Positions 36,609 to 46,912 are shown, counted from the first letter of the stretch. The stretch is 64,000 bases of DNA from Bacteroidota bacterium (GCA_016718035.1 JADKEK010000009.1:1-64000), one strand, 5' to 3'. Notes: generated by a model not told the origin, from the letters alone. Program-made: numbers and translations.

Positions 36609-38498
36609 TTAATTTTCAATAACTACAGCCCCTTTATTCATAACCTGTCCCACATATTTGAGCGAAGGCGAAGGTAAAAATTTACCTAACCCTAATACTT
36701 CCCATTTCCTGTCGATGGTTTCAATTATTCCAGCATCCATGGCTATAACATTAGGCCAGTCGCGCTGGAAGTTATCCAGTTTTTTAGTTTTACGCGTGCC
36801 ATCAATTCCGCAATGTGAAATACCATATTTCCCTGCCGGAGATAATATCATATCGCGCCGCGGGTCGATATTATTTGCTGTATTCCAGGTTACTACACCA
36901 AAATCACTTAACTCAACAACATCATCAACATAAATAATAAACTTCACCTGATTAACACCTTCTTCTAGAACCAATTGTTTATGCAAAGTTTCAATTTGTG
37001 CAGGTAAAGTTTTTTTCACACCAACAGCAATTACAGAAAAACCCGCTTTCAACAATTGAGTATTAATTCCGGAAATTGCAGGAAATTTTTGTTGTAAAAC
37101 CGGCGTATCAATAATTATTGAACGCGCATCTACCAAAATATGCGCATCTGTTTTTTCTGTCGCGTCGATACAAACTTTTGAACCGAATGCAAATTTGGAG
37201 CAACTGTGATCCAGCACATCCATTGGTCCTGCAGAAAAATAAATATCGTTGTAAGGGTCTACATGTTTGCTGACATAATCGGCCACCTTAGCGTAATTAT
37301 GAATATCTATTTTATCGGTAATTACTAATATTTTATTAAACATCATTTGCCCGGCACCCCACATGGCATTCATTACTTTTTGTGCATGCCCTTCGTATTC
37401 TGTTTTAATTTTTACGATGGTCAAATTATGAAAAACACCTTCAATTGGTAATTCCATGTCTTCTACTTCGGGCAACATGGTTAATTTAATTGGCGTAATA
37501 AAAATACGTTCAGTTGCTTTGCCAATCCAAGCATCTTCTTGTGGTGGAATACCAACAATAGTAGATGGATAGACTGCATTTTTTTTATGCGTAATGCAGG
37601 TGATATGAAATTTGGGATAATAATCTGCTAACGAATAATAACCGGTATGATCGCCGAATGGTCCTTCGAAAATAAAATCTTCCTCAGGGTCCACATAACC
37701 TTCAATAATAAAATCGGCATCAGCAGGAACATATAAATCGTTCGTAATACATTTTACCAATTCCACTTTGCGTTTTCTGATAAATCCGGCTAATAAATAT
37801 TCATCAACATTTGGCGGTAAAGGTGCAGTTGCGCAATAGGTATAAACAGGGTCACCACCTAATGCAACTGAAACCGGCATACGTTTACCTAATTTTTTAT
37901 ATTTATTAAAATGCCCGGCACTTACTTTATGTTTATGCCAGTGCATACCTGTTAATTTTGGTCCGAAAACCTGCATGCGATACATGCCCACATTACGTGT
38001 ATTATTTTCAGGGTCTAAGGTATGAATTACAGGAAGTGTAATAAATGGTCCACCATCGGCTGGCCAGCAAGTCATAACCGGCAATTTAGTAATATCCGGG
38101 TCATCCATGATTACCTGCTGACATTCACCTTTTCCTTTCAACGTTTTGGGCATGTAAGACGCTACTTTTCCTAATTCAGGCAACATCATTACTTTCTCCA
38201 TCAGGCTATTTTTGGGAGCTACCATTTTTTTAAATAAGGCTTCAATATCATTGCCAATGTCGTCGAGTTCATTCACACCTAATGCCATGCACATCCGTTT
38301 ATAGGAGCCCATGCTATTGATGAGCAAAGGAAAATCGGTTCCGGTATTTTCGAACAACAAAGCAGGTCCGTCATTTTTGATAAACCGGTCTGCGATTTCG
38401 GTAATTTCGAGATTGGGATTAACAAACTCTTTAATGCGCAGTAACTCCCCCTCTTTTTCAAGCAGGTCGATAAATTGTTGTAAATTTTTAAATTGCAT
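36609..38498 (-). CDS. UbiD-family decarboxylase (probably menaquinone pathway)
   Basis: The 629 residues cover the whole UbiD fold. Conserved prenylated-FMN and metal-binding segments include NVGMYRMQVFGP, HWHKHKVSAGHF, ALGGDPVYTYCATAPLPPNV and FEGPFGDHTGYYSLADYYP with its catalytic acidic residues. Then come IPPQEDAWIGKATERIF and the C-terminal GKYGISHCGIDGTRK. The family removes aromatic carboxylates using prenyl-FMN made by UbiX. In Bacteroidota this long form is usually annotated as the menaquinone decarboxylase; no other quinone gene is in the window to confirm that. The frame is intact. Confidence 0.88.
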   Translation of the reverse strand: MQFKNLQQFIDLLEKEGELLRIKEFVNPNLEITEIADRFIKNDGPALLFENTGTDFPLLINSMGSYKRMCMALGVNELDDIGNDIEALFKKMVAPKNSLMEKVMMLPELGKVASYMPKTLKGKGECQQVIMDDPDITKLPVMTCWPADGGPFITLPVIHTLDPENNTRNVGMYRMQVFGPKLTGMHWHKHKVSAGHFNKYKKLGKRMPVSVALGGDPVYTYCATAPLPPNVDEYLLAGFIRKRKVELVKCITNDLYVPADADFIIEGYVDPEEDFIFEGPFGDHTGYYSLADYYPKFHITCITHKKNAVYPSTIVGIPPQEDAWIGKATERIFITPIKLTMLPEVEDMELPIEGVFHNLTIVKIKTEYEGHAQKVMNAMWGAGQMMFNKILVITDKIDIHNYAKVADYVSKHVDPYNDIYFSAGPMDVLDHSCSKFAFGSKVCIDATEKTDAHILVDARSIIIDTPVLQQKFPAISGINTQLLKAGFSVIAVGVKKTLPAQIETLHKQLVLEEGVNQVKFIIYVDDVVELSDFGVVTWNTANNIDPRRDMILSPAGKYGISHCGIDGTRKTKKLDNFQRDWPNVIAMDAGIIETIDRKWEVLGLGKFLPSPSLKYVGQVMNKGAVVIEN

Positions 38499-40020
38499 AT
38501 TATTGGAACAAAGTTAAGGAAAGAAGGTTGAGTTAATGTGATAATGTGCAGATGTGTTAATGTGCTGATTAATGTACCAATGTGGGAATGTACCGATGTA
38601 CCAATTTAACAGCCAATGATGTGGTGATGTGCTGATGCGGTAATGTGCTGATTAACAGCCGGAGGATGTACCAATGTGGGAATGTACCGATGTACCAATG
38701 GAACAGCCGGATAATGTTTTAATAAAACAACCAAATTTTTATTTAAAATGTAATACGGTGGTACCGTAGCCGTCGACCCACGTGTCGACTATGGTTGGCG
38801 ATAATACCAATCGTAGCGAATGGAACAACGGTTAATGTGCTAATGTGTTAATGTGGTGATGTGCTGATTAACAGCCGGAGGATGTACCAATGTGGGAATG
38901 TACCGATGTACCAATTAAACAGCCGGATAATGTTTTAATAAAACAACCAAATTTTTATTTAAAATGTAATACGGTGGTACCGTAGCCGTCGACCCACGTG
39001 TCGACTATGGTTGGCGATAATACCAATCGTAGCGAATGGAACAACGGTTAATGTGCTAATGTGTTAATGTGGTGATGTGCTGATTAACAGCCGGAGGATG
39101 TACCAATGTGGGAATGTACCGATGTACCAATTAAACAGCCGGATAATGTTTTAATAAAACAACCAAATTTTTATTTATAATATAATACGGAGGTACCGTA
39201 GCCGTCGACCCACGTGTCGACTATGGTTGGCGATAATACCAATCGTAGCGAATGGAACAACGGTTAATGTGCTAATGTGTTAATGTGGTGATGTGCTGAT
39301 TAACAACCGGAGGAGGCCCCAGGGGGGAAGAACACCGATACCATTTAACAAATGATGTGGTGATGTGCTGATGCGGTAATGTGCTGATTAACAGCCGGAG
39401 GATGCACCAATGTGGGAATGTACCGATGTACCAATTAAACAGCCGGATAATGTTTTAATAAAACAACCCAATTTTTATTTAAAATATAATACGGAGGTAC
39501 CGTAGCCGTCGACCCACGTGTCGACTATGGTTGGCGATAATACCAATCGTAGCGAATAAAACAGCCGTTAATGTACCAATGTGTCCGCCGCGGCGGATAC
39601 CGATGTACCAATTCGCAAAGCGTCCGCTGAGGCGGAAACAGCCATTAATGCGCTAAAACGTCCGCCGCGGCGGATGTTTATGTGCAGATTTGTAGGATTA
39701 CACTTGTCTTAGGGCATGTTGGAACCCCATTAGCTAATTTGCTAATTAACAAATTTGCTAATCACCAAAAATGTAATGAGATGTATGCATGTGCGGTTAG
39801 CCCCGATTGTAGCGGAAACGGACTAATGTGATTATGTGTTGATGTGCTGATGTGCTGATGCGAAGCAGCCGGGATGGAGTATACTATCATGTAAGCTCGA
39901 AACTTAAACATTAGTTCGTTGCAGCGGAAAGCGGGTTGGGATTGCCATACGAAGGAAGGAGTTTATGCTCCAAAAAAAATATTTTGTTGAATGATGAATT
40001 TTGGGCATTTTCGAAAATAA
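38499..40020. repeat. Noncoding tract with four tandem 214-306-bp repeats and low-complexity TGTGCTGATG runs
   Basis: No gene lies in this 1.5-kb tract. A unit containing GTACCGTAGCCGTCGACCCA with the inverted pair GTCGAC/GTCGAC starts at 38761, 38977, 39191 and 39497. The units are joined by runs built from 'aatgtgctgatgtg' and 'aatgtaccaatgtg' words. The last interval holds an extra 90 bp. Near 39583-39680 there are three TCCGCC/GGCGGA hairpins. Two elements with TTG(T/C)AGCGGAAA near 39807 and 39918 match the one at 20961. The tract reads as piled-up REP-like sequence. Confidence 0.8.
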
Positions 40021-40022
40021 AG

Positions 40023-40052
40023 AAGCCCCCCCGAACCACCAGGAGGGCTTTG
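40023..40052 (-). terminator. Terminator of the OmpP1/FadL gene
   Basis: On the minus strand AAGCCCTCC pairs with GGGGGGCTT (with a G-T pair) and runs into TTCTTTATTTT, 15 bp after the stop of the gene ending at 40068. Confidence 0.7.
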
Positions 40053-40067
40053 CTTCACTGACAATCA

Positions 40068-41573
40068 TTAAAACCTAAAACCAAAACTTAAAAGGAAATT
40101 ATTAAAAGTTTTATCGATAGTTGCACCCTGGTTTACACCGGCGCCATTATCGTATACATATTGAATATCGTATTCTTTTGTATTGCTGTGAGCAAATGCA
40201 AGGTCAATAAAATAATCATCCTCTTTAATTCCTAGTCCCGCGGTCCAAGTATTTTTTGCGAAATCGGCTCCATCGGCAGCAATGCCATCGTTAAACGGTG
40301 AGCTGCTCATAATATAACCACCTCTGAAGCGGAATACATCGTAAGTTAATTCACCACCAAGGCGAATAATAGATGCTGCGCCATATTTAGTGTCGATATT
40401 GGTATTAATTGTATTCTCGTATGAAATATCTCCTGCATCGAAAGTGCGGTTGAAATTAAATGATGATTCACTGTAATCAACAAACTCATATTCTGCAGAA
40501 ATAAATCCGATTTTTTTGATGGTAACGGCTGCACTTCCAATTACTCTCCAAGGTGTTACTAACTCGTAACTAAATTCACCAATTGGAGAATCAAATTCGT
40601 ATTCGCCATCACCTTCTAAATTGCTGCTCATGGAAGAAATATAATTGTCGTTTAAACCATATAAAGTTGGTGAATGCACTGCAGCACCTAATCGCAGGTT
40701 ATCATTAATTCGATAAATCAAACCTAATTTCGCATTAATACCTGTTCCATAAGTTTCGGAAACATCGGTTAATGTAAATGATTCGAAATTATCATATTCG
40801 CCATTCACATCTGATTCGGTATATACAGAAGAAACAATGTAAGAAATATGCGGAATTCCGATTGTTGCACCAACATATAATCTGTTGCCATAATTTCCAC
40901 CGAAAGTAATTGCAGTTTCACCAATTCCACCTTGTGTTGCAATTGATTTTGTTTGTTGCACATTTCCTTCAACTACAGGAAAATATTGTGTTGAATCGGC
41001 ACCTGACGGATTAATTAAATATGTTTCCCATGCAAGTCCGGCACCAAATGGGTCTTTGTCAAACACTTCACCGGGATTTGTTCCGCCGTTACCATTTAAA
41101 TAATCAACATAAGAATTTAATAATGAAGAACCTTCGTTATAACCGGTATATAATACCGAGCTATTAAAATTAGCTAAACGATTATAAGAAATTCCAAATG
41201 CTCCTGTAACCCATCCGGTAGTGGCATTTTCTTTACCACGTTTTACACTTGCAAAAACAATTCCTGCATTATTGATAGTAAATTTATATTTATCTTCTAC
41301 TGTTTTAGTTCCTAAATAAGATGACTCGCTATTAATGCTTAATAAGCCCGGTGTTAATACAAATTCGGAGCCGCGATAAATTCCGATACCTGCGGGGTTC
41401 ATACTAAACGAACTCATATCGCCGCCTAATGCGCCATACGCATTTCCTGAACCGAGTGAGCGGGCAGTTCCACCAAAATCGAGAGTGGAATATCGCAGCG
41501 CATCAACATCGCTTTGTGCTACTAAATTTAGTGACAAAGCAGTAGCTATAACCATTGAAAAAAACTTATACAT
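40068..41573 (-). CDS. OmpP1/FadL/TodX-family outer membrane transporter
   Basis: This 501-residue protein has a signal peptide (MYKFFSMVIATALSLNLVAQ) and the family N-terminus ALRYSTLDFGGTARSLGSGN, AYGALGGDMSSFSMNPAGIG, where the NPAG motif marks the hatch domain. A series of beta-strands follows, and it ends in an aromatic residue (SFGFRF), as outer-membrane barrels do. FadL-type barrels carry hydrophobic molecules across the outer membrane; in Bacteroidota many are named 'hemin receptor' without proof. The gene follows the Tyr/Gly-rich lipoprotein gene by 32 bp on the same strand, so the two probably form an operon. Confidence 0.9.
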   Translation of the reverse strand: MYKFFSMVIATALSLNLVAQSDVDALRYSTLDFGGTARSLGSGNAYGALGGDMSSFSMNPAGIGIYRGSEFVLTPGLLSINSESSYLGTKTVEDKYKFTINNAGIVFASVKRGKENATTGWVTGAFGISYNRLANFNSSVLYTGYNEGSSLLNSYVDYLNGNGGTNPGEVFDKDPFGAGLAWETYLINPSGADSTQYFPVVEGNVQQTKSIATQGGIGETAITFGGNYGNRLYVGATIGIPHISYIVSSVYTESDVNGEYDNFESFTLTDVSETYGTGINAKLGLIYRINDNLRLGAAVHSPTLYGLNDNYISSMSSNLEGDGEYEFDSPIGEFSYELVTPWRVIGSAAVTIKKIGFISAEYEFVDYSESSFNFNRTFDAGDISYENTINTNIDTKYGAASIIRLGGELTYDVFRFRGGYIMSSSPFNDGIAADGADFAKNTWTAGLGIKEDDYFIDLAFAHSNTKEYDIQYVYDNGAGVNQGATIDKTFNNFLLSFGFRF

Positions 41574-41604
41574 GGTTTTAATTTTTAGTGTTTTTTAATG
41601 CTGA

Positions 41605-43137
41605 TTAATTACCGCCACTTCTTTTTTTAGGAGCGCTGCTTCCACTGCTAGATGGTTTGCTGCTAGTTCCTGAAGAAGACCCACTGTTGCGATTCGAACT
41701 TCCACTATTGTAAGTTGGTTTGCTACCAGATGAAGAACCTGATGATTTAGGTGCTTCATAAGTTGGGCGTGATGGTTTTGATGGTTGCTCATACGACTTA
41801 TTATTACCATTTGATTTTGGTTGCTCATAAGTGTTTTTGCTTCCACTATTTGATTTAGGCTGCTCGTAATTTTTTGAAGGAGCCTGATTGGTATTTTGTT
41901 TAATAGTACCTTGCTGACGACCCTGGTCACCTGAAGGAGTGTAATATGTTCCTTTAGATGGTTTGCTGTCTAAACCAGATGGGTTATTATTACTATTTAC
42001 AGGTTTTGAAACAGTATTGTAACCATTACCGCGAGCACCACGATCAGATTTTACTTCTGCATTTGTAGTATTTAAAGATGCAGCAGGTTTACTATCGGCA
42101 CTATAATATTTGATTACTTTAACACCGGTATTTTCTTTTACCACTGCTCCGCCTGCAACAACCGGTTGGTCAATTGCAATTGAACCAGGTTTTACAATAT
42201 TACCTGAAGCTAATGCATCGTTGGTGTTGATACCACCTTTGATGTCATCAAACACCGGTTTATCAGTATTTGCAGCAATATCGCTAGAACTTGCGTTGGT
42301 ATTTACGTCACCTTTAGTGGTAACTAAAGCACCTTTATCGGTAAGCACATGGTTTTGCTCATAATTTTGATGTTTGTCATAACCATCGTTCAACACGATT
42401 GCTGACTCCATACCGGTATTTGTATTTGAGCCGGTTGAAGTATTTGGGCCCTTGCCATAGCCGTAACCATATCCATTACCATTACCGTAGTAGCCATCGT
42501 AATAACCATTCCAGTAACCGTTGTTATAACCATTCCAGTAACTGCCATAGTAGCCACCGTAACCATAATAAGGGTTGTACCAAGGGTCATAATAACCATA
42601 ATGGCCATAACCGTATGGATAACAATTTCCGTAATAAACACCTCCCCAGCCCCAGTTATAGCCTACGTTCCAGCCATATGAAGGACCCCAGAAAGGATCG
42701 TAATAATAAGGTGAATAACAATGAGAATAATATCCGAAACCATAGTTTGGATAATAATAACGGTACAAACTAGATGTATAATAATAATCATCATAGTCGT
42801 TGTCATCGTAATAGTTGTTTACAATGTAGGTATTACCATCTTCATCATAATATTCATCTGATTCAGTGGCAAATTCTTCACCTGCACGGTATTCGTTATC
42901 ATCCTGACGTGGTTCAGTGTATTCGTAATTGCCGGAATTGCCCGGATAAGTAGAATACTCATCGGATGAAGAAGAAGATGAAGTGGTGGTTGTGGTTGTA
43001 ATGACTTCTGAAGGGATATCATCACCTGCAGAATAATAAATATCGTCAGTAGAAGATCCCTGTGATGCTGTCTGGGTAGCACAGGAAGTGGCTAAAAAGC
43101 CCAGCGCTGCGAGAATTGGAAGGTATCTTAATTTCAT
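41605..43137 (-). CDS. Tyr/Gly/Asn-rich low-complexity lipoprotein
   Basis: This 510-residue protein has a lipoprotein signal (MKLRYLPILAALGFLATSC, Cys19). An acidic/Ser segment is followed by an aromatic tract at about 115-230 made of short YG, YYG, WNGY and NGY words. A mixed domain at about 235-350 includes GSIAIDQPVVAGGAVVKEN. The C-terminus is rich in Pro, Ser, Lys and Asn with repeated YEQPKS(N) words and ends in basic residues. There is no enzymatic domain. It is probably displayed on the outer membrane and possibly sticky or structural. It is paired with the OmpP1 gene 32 bp downstream. The identity of the aromatic tract's partner is unknown. Confidence 0.75.
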   Translation of the reverse strand: MKLRYLPILAALGFLATSCATQTASQGSSTDDIYYSAGDDIPSEVITTTTTTSSSSSSDEYSTYPGNSGNYEYTEPRQDDNEYRAGEEFATESDEYYDEDGNTYIVNNYYDDNDYDDYYYTSSLYRYYYPNYGFGYYSHCYSPYYYDPFWGPSYGWNVGYNWGWGGVYYGNCYPYGYGHYGYYDPWYNPYYGYGGYYGSYWNGYNNGYWNGYYDGYYGNGNGYGYGYGKGPNTSTGSNTNTGMESAIVLNDGYDKHQNYEQNHVLTDKGALVTTKGDVNTNASSSDIAANTDKPVFDDIKGGINTNDALASGNIVKPGSIAIDQPVVAGGAVVKENTGVKVIKYYSADSKPAASLNTTNAEVKSDRGARGNGYNTVSKPVNSNNNPSGLDSKPSKGTYYTPSGDQGRQQGTIKQNTNQAPSKNYEQPKSNSGSKNTYEQPKSNGNNKSYEQPSKPSRPTYEAPKSSGSSSGSKPTYNSGSSNRNSGSSSGTSSKPSSSGSSAPKKRSGGN

Positions 43138-43187
43138 AACTGATATTTTAATTGTTTATTAAATCTGTTTACTGTGGCTGCAATTAT

Positions 43188-43195
43188 TAATTTTG
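43188..43195 (+). promoter_or_regulatory. Bacteroidota -7 element (TAnnTTTG) before prolyl-tRNA synthetase
   Basis: TAATTTTG matches the -7 consensus exactly, 38 bases before the start codon. The -33 TTTG is not evident. Confidence 0.35.
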
Positions 43196-43233
43196 CAGAA
43201 CATGTAAAACCAAAATCATACCAAAAATAACAT

Positions 43234-44709
43234 ATGGCGGAAAAGATTACAAAAAGAGATATAAACTATTCAGAATGGTATAACGATCTTGTTATACAGA
43301 GCGGGTTGGCAGAGAACAGTGCGGTTAGAGGCTGTATGGTGATAAAACCCCATGGATGGGCTATTTGGGAGAATATGAAAAGTATTCTGGACAAAAAATT
43401 CAAGGACACTGGACACGTTAACGCCAGTTTCCCTTTGTTGATACCAAAAAGTTTTCTTGAGCAGGAAGAAGGTCATGCAGAAGGATTTGCCAAAGAGTGT
43501 GCCGTAGTTACGCATTACCGCTTAAAAACACATCCTGACAAAAAAGGAAAACTGATTGTTGACCCGGAAAGCAGACTGGAAGAGGAGTTGATTATTCGTC
43601 CTACCAGTGAGACAATTATTTGGAATTGTTACCGCGGATGGATTCAGAGCTATCGCGACCTGCCGATTTTGATTAATCAGTGGGCGAACGTGATGCGTTG
43701 GGAAATGCGCACCCGTCTATTTTTAAGAACAGCAGAATTTCACTGGCAGGAAGGTCATACCGCTCATGCCACACAAGAAGAAGCTGTTGAAGAAACACTT
43801 AAAATGCTGGATGTTTATGCTGATTTCATGGAAAATTACATGGCAGTTCCGGTAATTAAAGGTGTAAAAACAGCAAATGAACGTTTTGCAGGCGCTTTGG
43901 ACACGTATTGTGTTGAGGCTATGATGCAAGATGGCAAAGCTTTACAAGCTGGAACTTCTCATTTTTTAGGTCAAAATTTTGCAAAGGCTTTTGATGTGAA
44001 ATTTTTAAATAAAGAAGGTAAATTAGAATACGCCTGGGCAACCAGTTGGGGAGTGTCAACCCGAATGATGGGTGCATTAATTATGGCGCATAGCGATGAT
44101 GATGGATTAGTAATTCCTCCAAGGTTAGCACCATTGCATGTTGTGATTGTCCCAATTTTTAAAAATGCTGAACAATTAGCTGCAATAACTGAAAAAGCAG
44201 ATGCGATAATTAAAGAATTAAAAGCGTTAAATATTATTGTAAAATTTGACGACAGCGATACCGCGAAACCGGGATGGAAATTTGCTGAATACGAATTAAA
44301 AGGTGTACCAGTCCGCGTTGCAATGGGTATGCGTGATGTTGAAAATAATACAGTTGAAATTGCTCGTCGCGATACCAAAGAAAAAACAACCGTAGCCAAT
44401 GAAAATTTAGGTGCATATATTCAGGATTTGTTGGAAAAAATTCAGCAAAACATGTATGATAAAGCGTTGGCTTTTCGCACGGCAAACACTTTCGTAATTG
44501 ATACCTGGGATGCATTTACCGCTCAAATTGAAAAGGGTGGATTTATTTATGCGCATTGGGATGGGACTTCCGAAACAGAAGATAAAATTAAAGAGCTTAC
44601 TAAGGCTACTATCCGTTGTATACCAATGGACGGCGTTGAAGAAGCGGGCACTTGTGTTTACAGCGGCAAACCAAGTAATAAACGCGTATTATTTGCGAGA
44701 GCATATTAA
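43234..44709 (+). CDS. proS: Prolyl-tRNA synthetase, archaeal/eukaryotic-type
   Basis: This 491-residue class II synthetase has the three motifs: motif 1 near HGWAIWENMKSILDKKF, motif 2 in NQWANVMRWEMRTRLFLRTA with EFHWQEGHTAHAT, and motif 3 in STRMMGALIMAHSDDDGLV. A C-terminal anticodon-binding domain and a tail ending in CVYSGKPSNKRVLFARAY follow. The INS editing domain of the bacterial type is absent, which marks the short archaeal-type ProS used by many Bacteroidota. It charges tRNA-Pro in the cytoplasm. A terminator follows 22 bp after the stop. Confidence 0.96.
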   Translation: MAEKITKRDINYSEWYNDLVIQSGLAENSAVRGCMVIKPHGWAIWENMKSILDKKFKDTGHVNASFPLLIPKSFLEQEEGHAEGFAKECAVVTHYRLKTHPDKKGKLIVDPESRLEEELIIRPTSETIIWNCYRGWIQSYRDLPILINQWANVMRWEMRTRLFLRTAEFHWQEGHTAHATQEEAVEETLKMLDVYADFMENYMAVPVIKGVKTANERFAGALDTYCVEAMMQDGKALQAGTSHFLGQNFAKAFDVKFLNKEGKLEYAWATSWGVSTRMMGALIMAHSDDDGLVIPPRLAPLHVVIVPIFKNAEQLAAITEKADAIIKELKALNIIVKFDDSDTAKPGWKFAEYELKGVPVRVAMGMRDVENNTVEIARRDTKEKTTVANENLGAYIQDLLEKIQQNMYDKALAFRTANTFVIDTWDAFTAQIEKGGFIYAHWDGTSETEDKIKELTKATIRCIPMDGVEEAGTCVYSGKPSNKRVLFARAY

Positions 44710-44730
44710 TCAATTTAAAACATTAACCAT

Positions 44731-44762
44731 AAACGACATCGCATTCGGTGTCGTTTTTTTTA
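44731..44762 (+). terminator. Terminator of proS
   Basis: AAACGACA (44731-44738) pairs with TGTCGTTT (44749-44756), and the run continues with more T residues. Confidence 0.85.
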
Positions 44763-44846
44763 TGCCTGTTGTACCGGTCCGAAATAAATTTTGTATTTTT
44801 AGGTAGTGATTGTATTCACTATTTTTAATTGACTAAAAATGTAAAT

Positions 44847-46730
44847 ATGCATTTGAAAAAAACATTGGTGTTGAGTTTATTATTTGGAGGAACAACCATT
44901 TTTGCTCAAACAACAAGAGAATCCTCAATTCCACAAAACTATCAGGCTGAACAATCCGGCTCCTTACATTTTAGAGGGAAAACAAAAGCCATGCGGGAAA
45001 CAAAAGAGAATACCTCTTTTGAGGAATTGTTTATGGACAAAAGAAAACACGAAGATGAAGCTCGTGAACGCAGTGCCAATACTGTAGTTGGTGAACCGGA
45101 TTATTTTGTTGAAGATCCTGCATTACAAAAAGATGCTGAAATTGCTTCTACCGATATTTCTATTTTATCGAATTGGGAAGGATTAAAATCAAAATATTTG
45201 CGTTCCGATAATAATATTGCTGTTGGTCCTAATCATGTTGTGCAAATGATTAATAGCGCATTATTCAGTTCATATATTCGCGTATGGAATAAAACTGGGG
45301 ATATTATTATTAATAAAGCAAATATGTATGATTTAGTTGGTGAACCTGATTATGGAGACCCTAATATTATTTACGATGAAAAAGCGGACCGTTGGGTGAT
45401 AACATTTTTATATTCAGATAGTGATGCGCGATTAATTATTATGGCATCGGTAACTAATGACCCAACAGGTGAATGGTATTATTATGATTTTGAAACAACA
45501 GGTGGTTTTCCTGATTATGAAAAAGTTGCTGTTTGGGGAAATAGTTATGTAGTAACCACAGCACAGGCAAATCCAAATGTATATTTATTAAATCGTGAAA
45601 GTATATTAAACGGAACAGGTGCTTCGCCGGTAATTAAATTCCTTATTCCTAAATTTAAAAATATCGGATGGCAGGCCGCTTCTCCTGTGCAACAAACGGG
45701 TTCAATGGATTTACCTGAAGGTGAACCTGCAATTATTTGGCGCGTTTGGGACAATTGGTGGCATCCACCTTATTCGGCAGTTGATCAATTAGAATTATTT
45801 GAATTGGATATTGATTGGGCAACACCATTGAGTGCAACCATGACCGGTCCTATTGCATTACCTATTGAAGTTTACAATAGTAATTTATGTGGCATTAATT
45901 CCAATACTTGTCTCGAGCAACCGGGAACAACAGTTCGTTTATGGCCATTGAGTAATTTTATTACGGACAAAAGTAAATACATGAATTTCGGCGATTATCA
46001 GAGTATTGTAGGTGTGCATGTTTGTCGCGTAAACGAAGCAGGAACAGCGGGACAACGTTGGTATGAATTACGTAAATATCCGGGTGGTGAATGGTATGTT
46101 TATCAGCAAGGCACTTATTCGCCAACAGCAGACCATAGGTTTATAGGAAGTATTTCCATTAATGAAGATGGTACTATTGCGTTAGGATATAATATTACCA
46201 GTTCAACTGTATATCCGGGAATGCGCATGACAGGCAGAGCTGTATGTGACCCGATTAATTTAATGACAGCGCCTGAAGCAATTTCAAAAAATGGAACTGC
46301 ATCAAATAAAACCTTGGATTATGGTGACTATAATAGTTTAGTGACAGATCCGGTAGATGGTTCATTTTGGTTTAGCGGTCAGTATAACGTGAGTAATAAA
46401 TGGTCAAGTAATGTCGTGCATTTTACTGTGGATGGATGTTTAGATGAAAAATCGTTACCACAGGAAAACACTTCGTTAAGTGATTTAACTATTTCACCTA
46501 TTCCTGCCAGCAACCTTATTACGGTTGGCTTACAATCAGATGGGCAATCAACAGTTGCCATTCAGATCTATGACATGTCGGGTAAATTAGTTTTACAAAA
46601 ATCGTTTATGGCCGGTATTGGTAAAAACACATTTAGTTTTTATATCAATGAACTGGCAAGTGGTGCATATGTGTTAAATGCTGTTGCAGGAGAAACAATC
46701 ATGCATAAAAACTTTATCGTTGAACGGTAA
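44847..46730 (+). CDS. Secreted T9SS protein of unknown function
   Basis: I chose the ATG at 44847 (MHLKKTLVLSLLFGGTTIFA), which gives a signal peptide; a TTG at 44829 is upstream in frame. The 627 residues include a charged N-terminal stretch and a large beta-rich domain from about 110 to 530. That domain has propeller-like strands such as NNIAVGPNHVVQMINSALFS, DPNIIYDEKADRWVITFLYS and LDYGDYNSLVTDPVDGSFWF. A T9SS type-A sorting domain forms the end (LTISPIPASNLITVGLQ). No catalytic motif is recognised. Confidence 0.72.
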   Translation: MHLKKTLVLSLLFGGTTIFAQTTRESSIPQNYQAEQSGSLHFRGKTKAMRETKENTSFEELFMDKRKHEDEARERSANTVVGEPDYFVEDPALQKDAEIASTDISILSNWEGLKSKYLRSDNNIAVGPNHVVQMINSALFSSYIRVWNKTGDIIINKANMYDLVGEPDYGDPNIIYDEKADRWVITFLYSDSDARLIIMASVTNDPTGEWYYYDFETTGGFPDYEKVAVWGNSYVVTTAQANPNVYLLNRESILNGTGASPVIKFLIPKFKNIGWQAASPVQQTGSMDLPEGEPAIIWRVWDNWWHPPYSAVDQLELFELDIDWATPLSATMTGPIALPIEVYNSNLCGINSNTCLEQPGTTVRLWPLSNFITDKSKYMNFGDYQSIVGVHVCRVNEAGTAGQRWYELRKYPGGEWYVYQQGTYSPTADHRFIGSISINEDGTIALGYNITSSTVYPGMRMTGRAVCDPINLMTAPEAISKNGTASNKTLDYGDYNSLVTDPVDGSFWFSGQYNVSNKWSSNVVHFTVDGCLDEKSLPQENTSLSDLTISPIPASNLITVGLQSDGQSTVAIQIYDMSGKLVLQKSFMAGIGKNTFSFYINELASGAYVLNAVAGETIMHKNFIVER

Positions 46731-46778
46731 AATGAGAATACCAATATGCTGTAAATAATTTCAGTGTTAAAATCTGAC

Positions 46779-46813
46779 AAATGCCTTCAATTGATAAACA
46801 GTTGAAGGCATTT
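46779..46813 (+). terminator. Hairpin after the T9SS protein gene
   Basis: AAATGCCTTCAA (46779-46790) pairs with TTGAAGGCATTT (46802-46813). The stem extends inward by further pairs. There is no long T-run, so it is an intrinsic terminator of moderate strength. Confidence 0.6.
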
Positions 46814-46912
46814 GAGTTATAAGTGGGGATATTTATAGGACAACTGTCACAGTCAAAGCAGGTAGATATATAAATATATCGGTAATTTTAATGCGGAGTT
46901 TCATCATAGCGC

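Noticed and set aside
38499..40020. CRISPR array
   Set aside because: Repeats are over 200 bp and of uneven spacing, with no short constant repeat and unique spacer pattern and no cas genes.
42390..42773. Overlapping frames on both strands rich in Met/Thr/Val or His/Asn/Ser
   Set aside because: They are frame-shadow products of the Tyr/Gly-rich low-complexity region of the lipoprotein gene.
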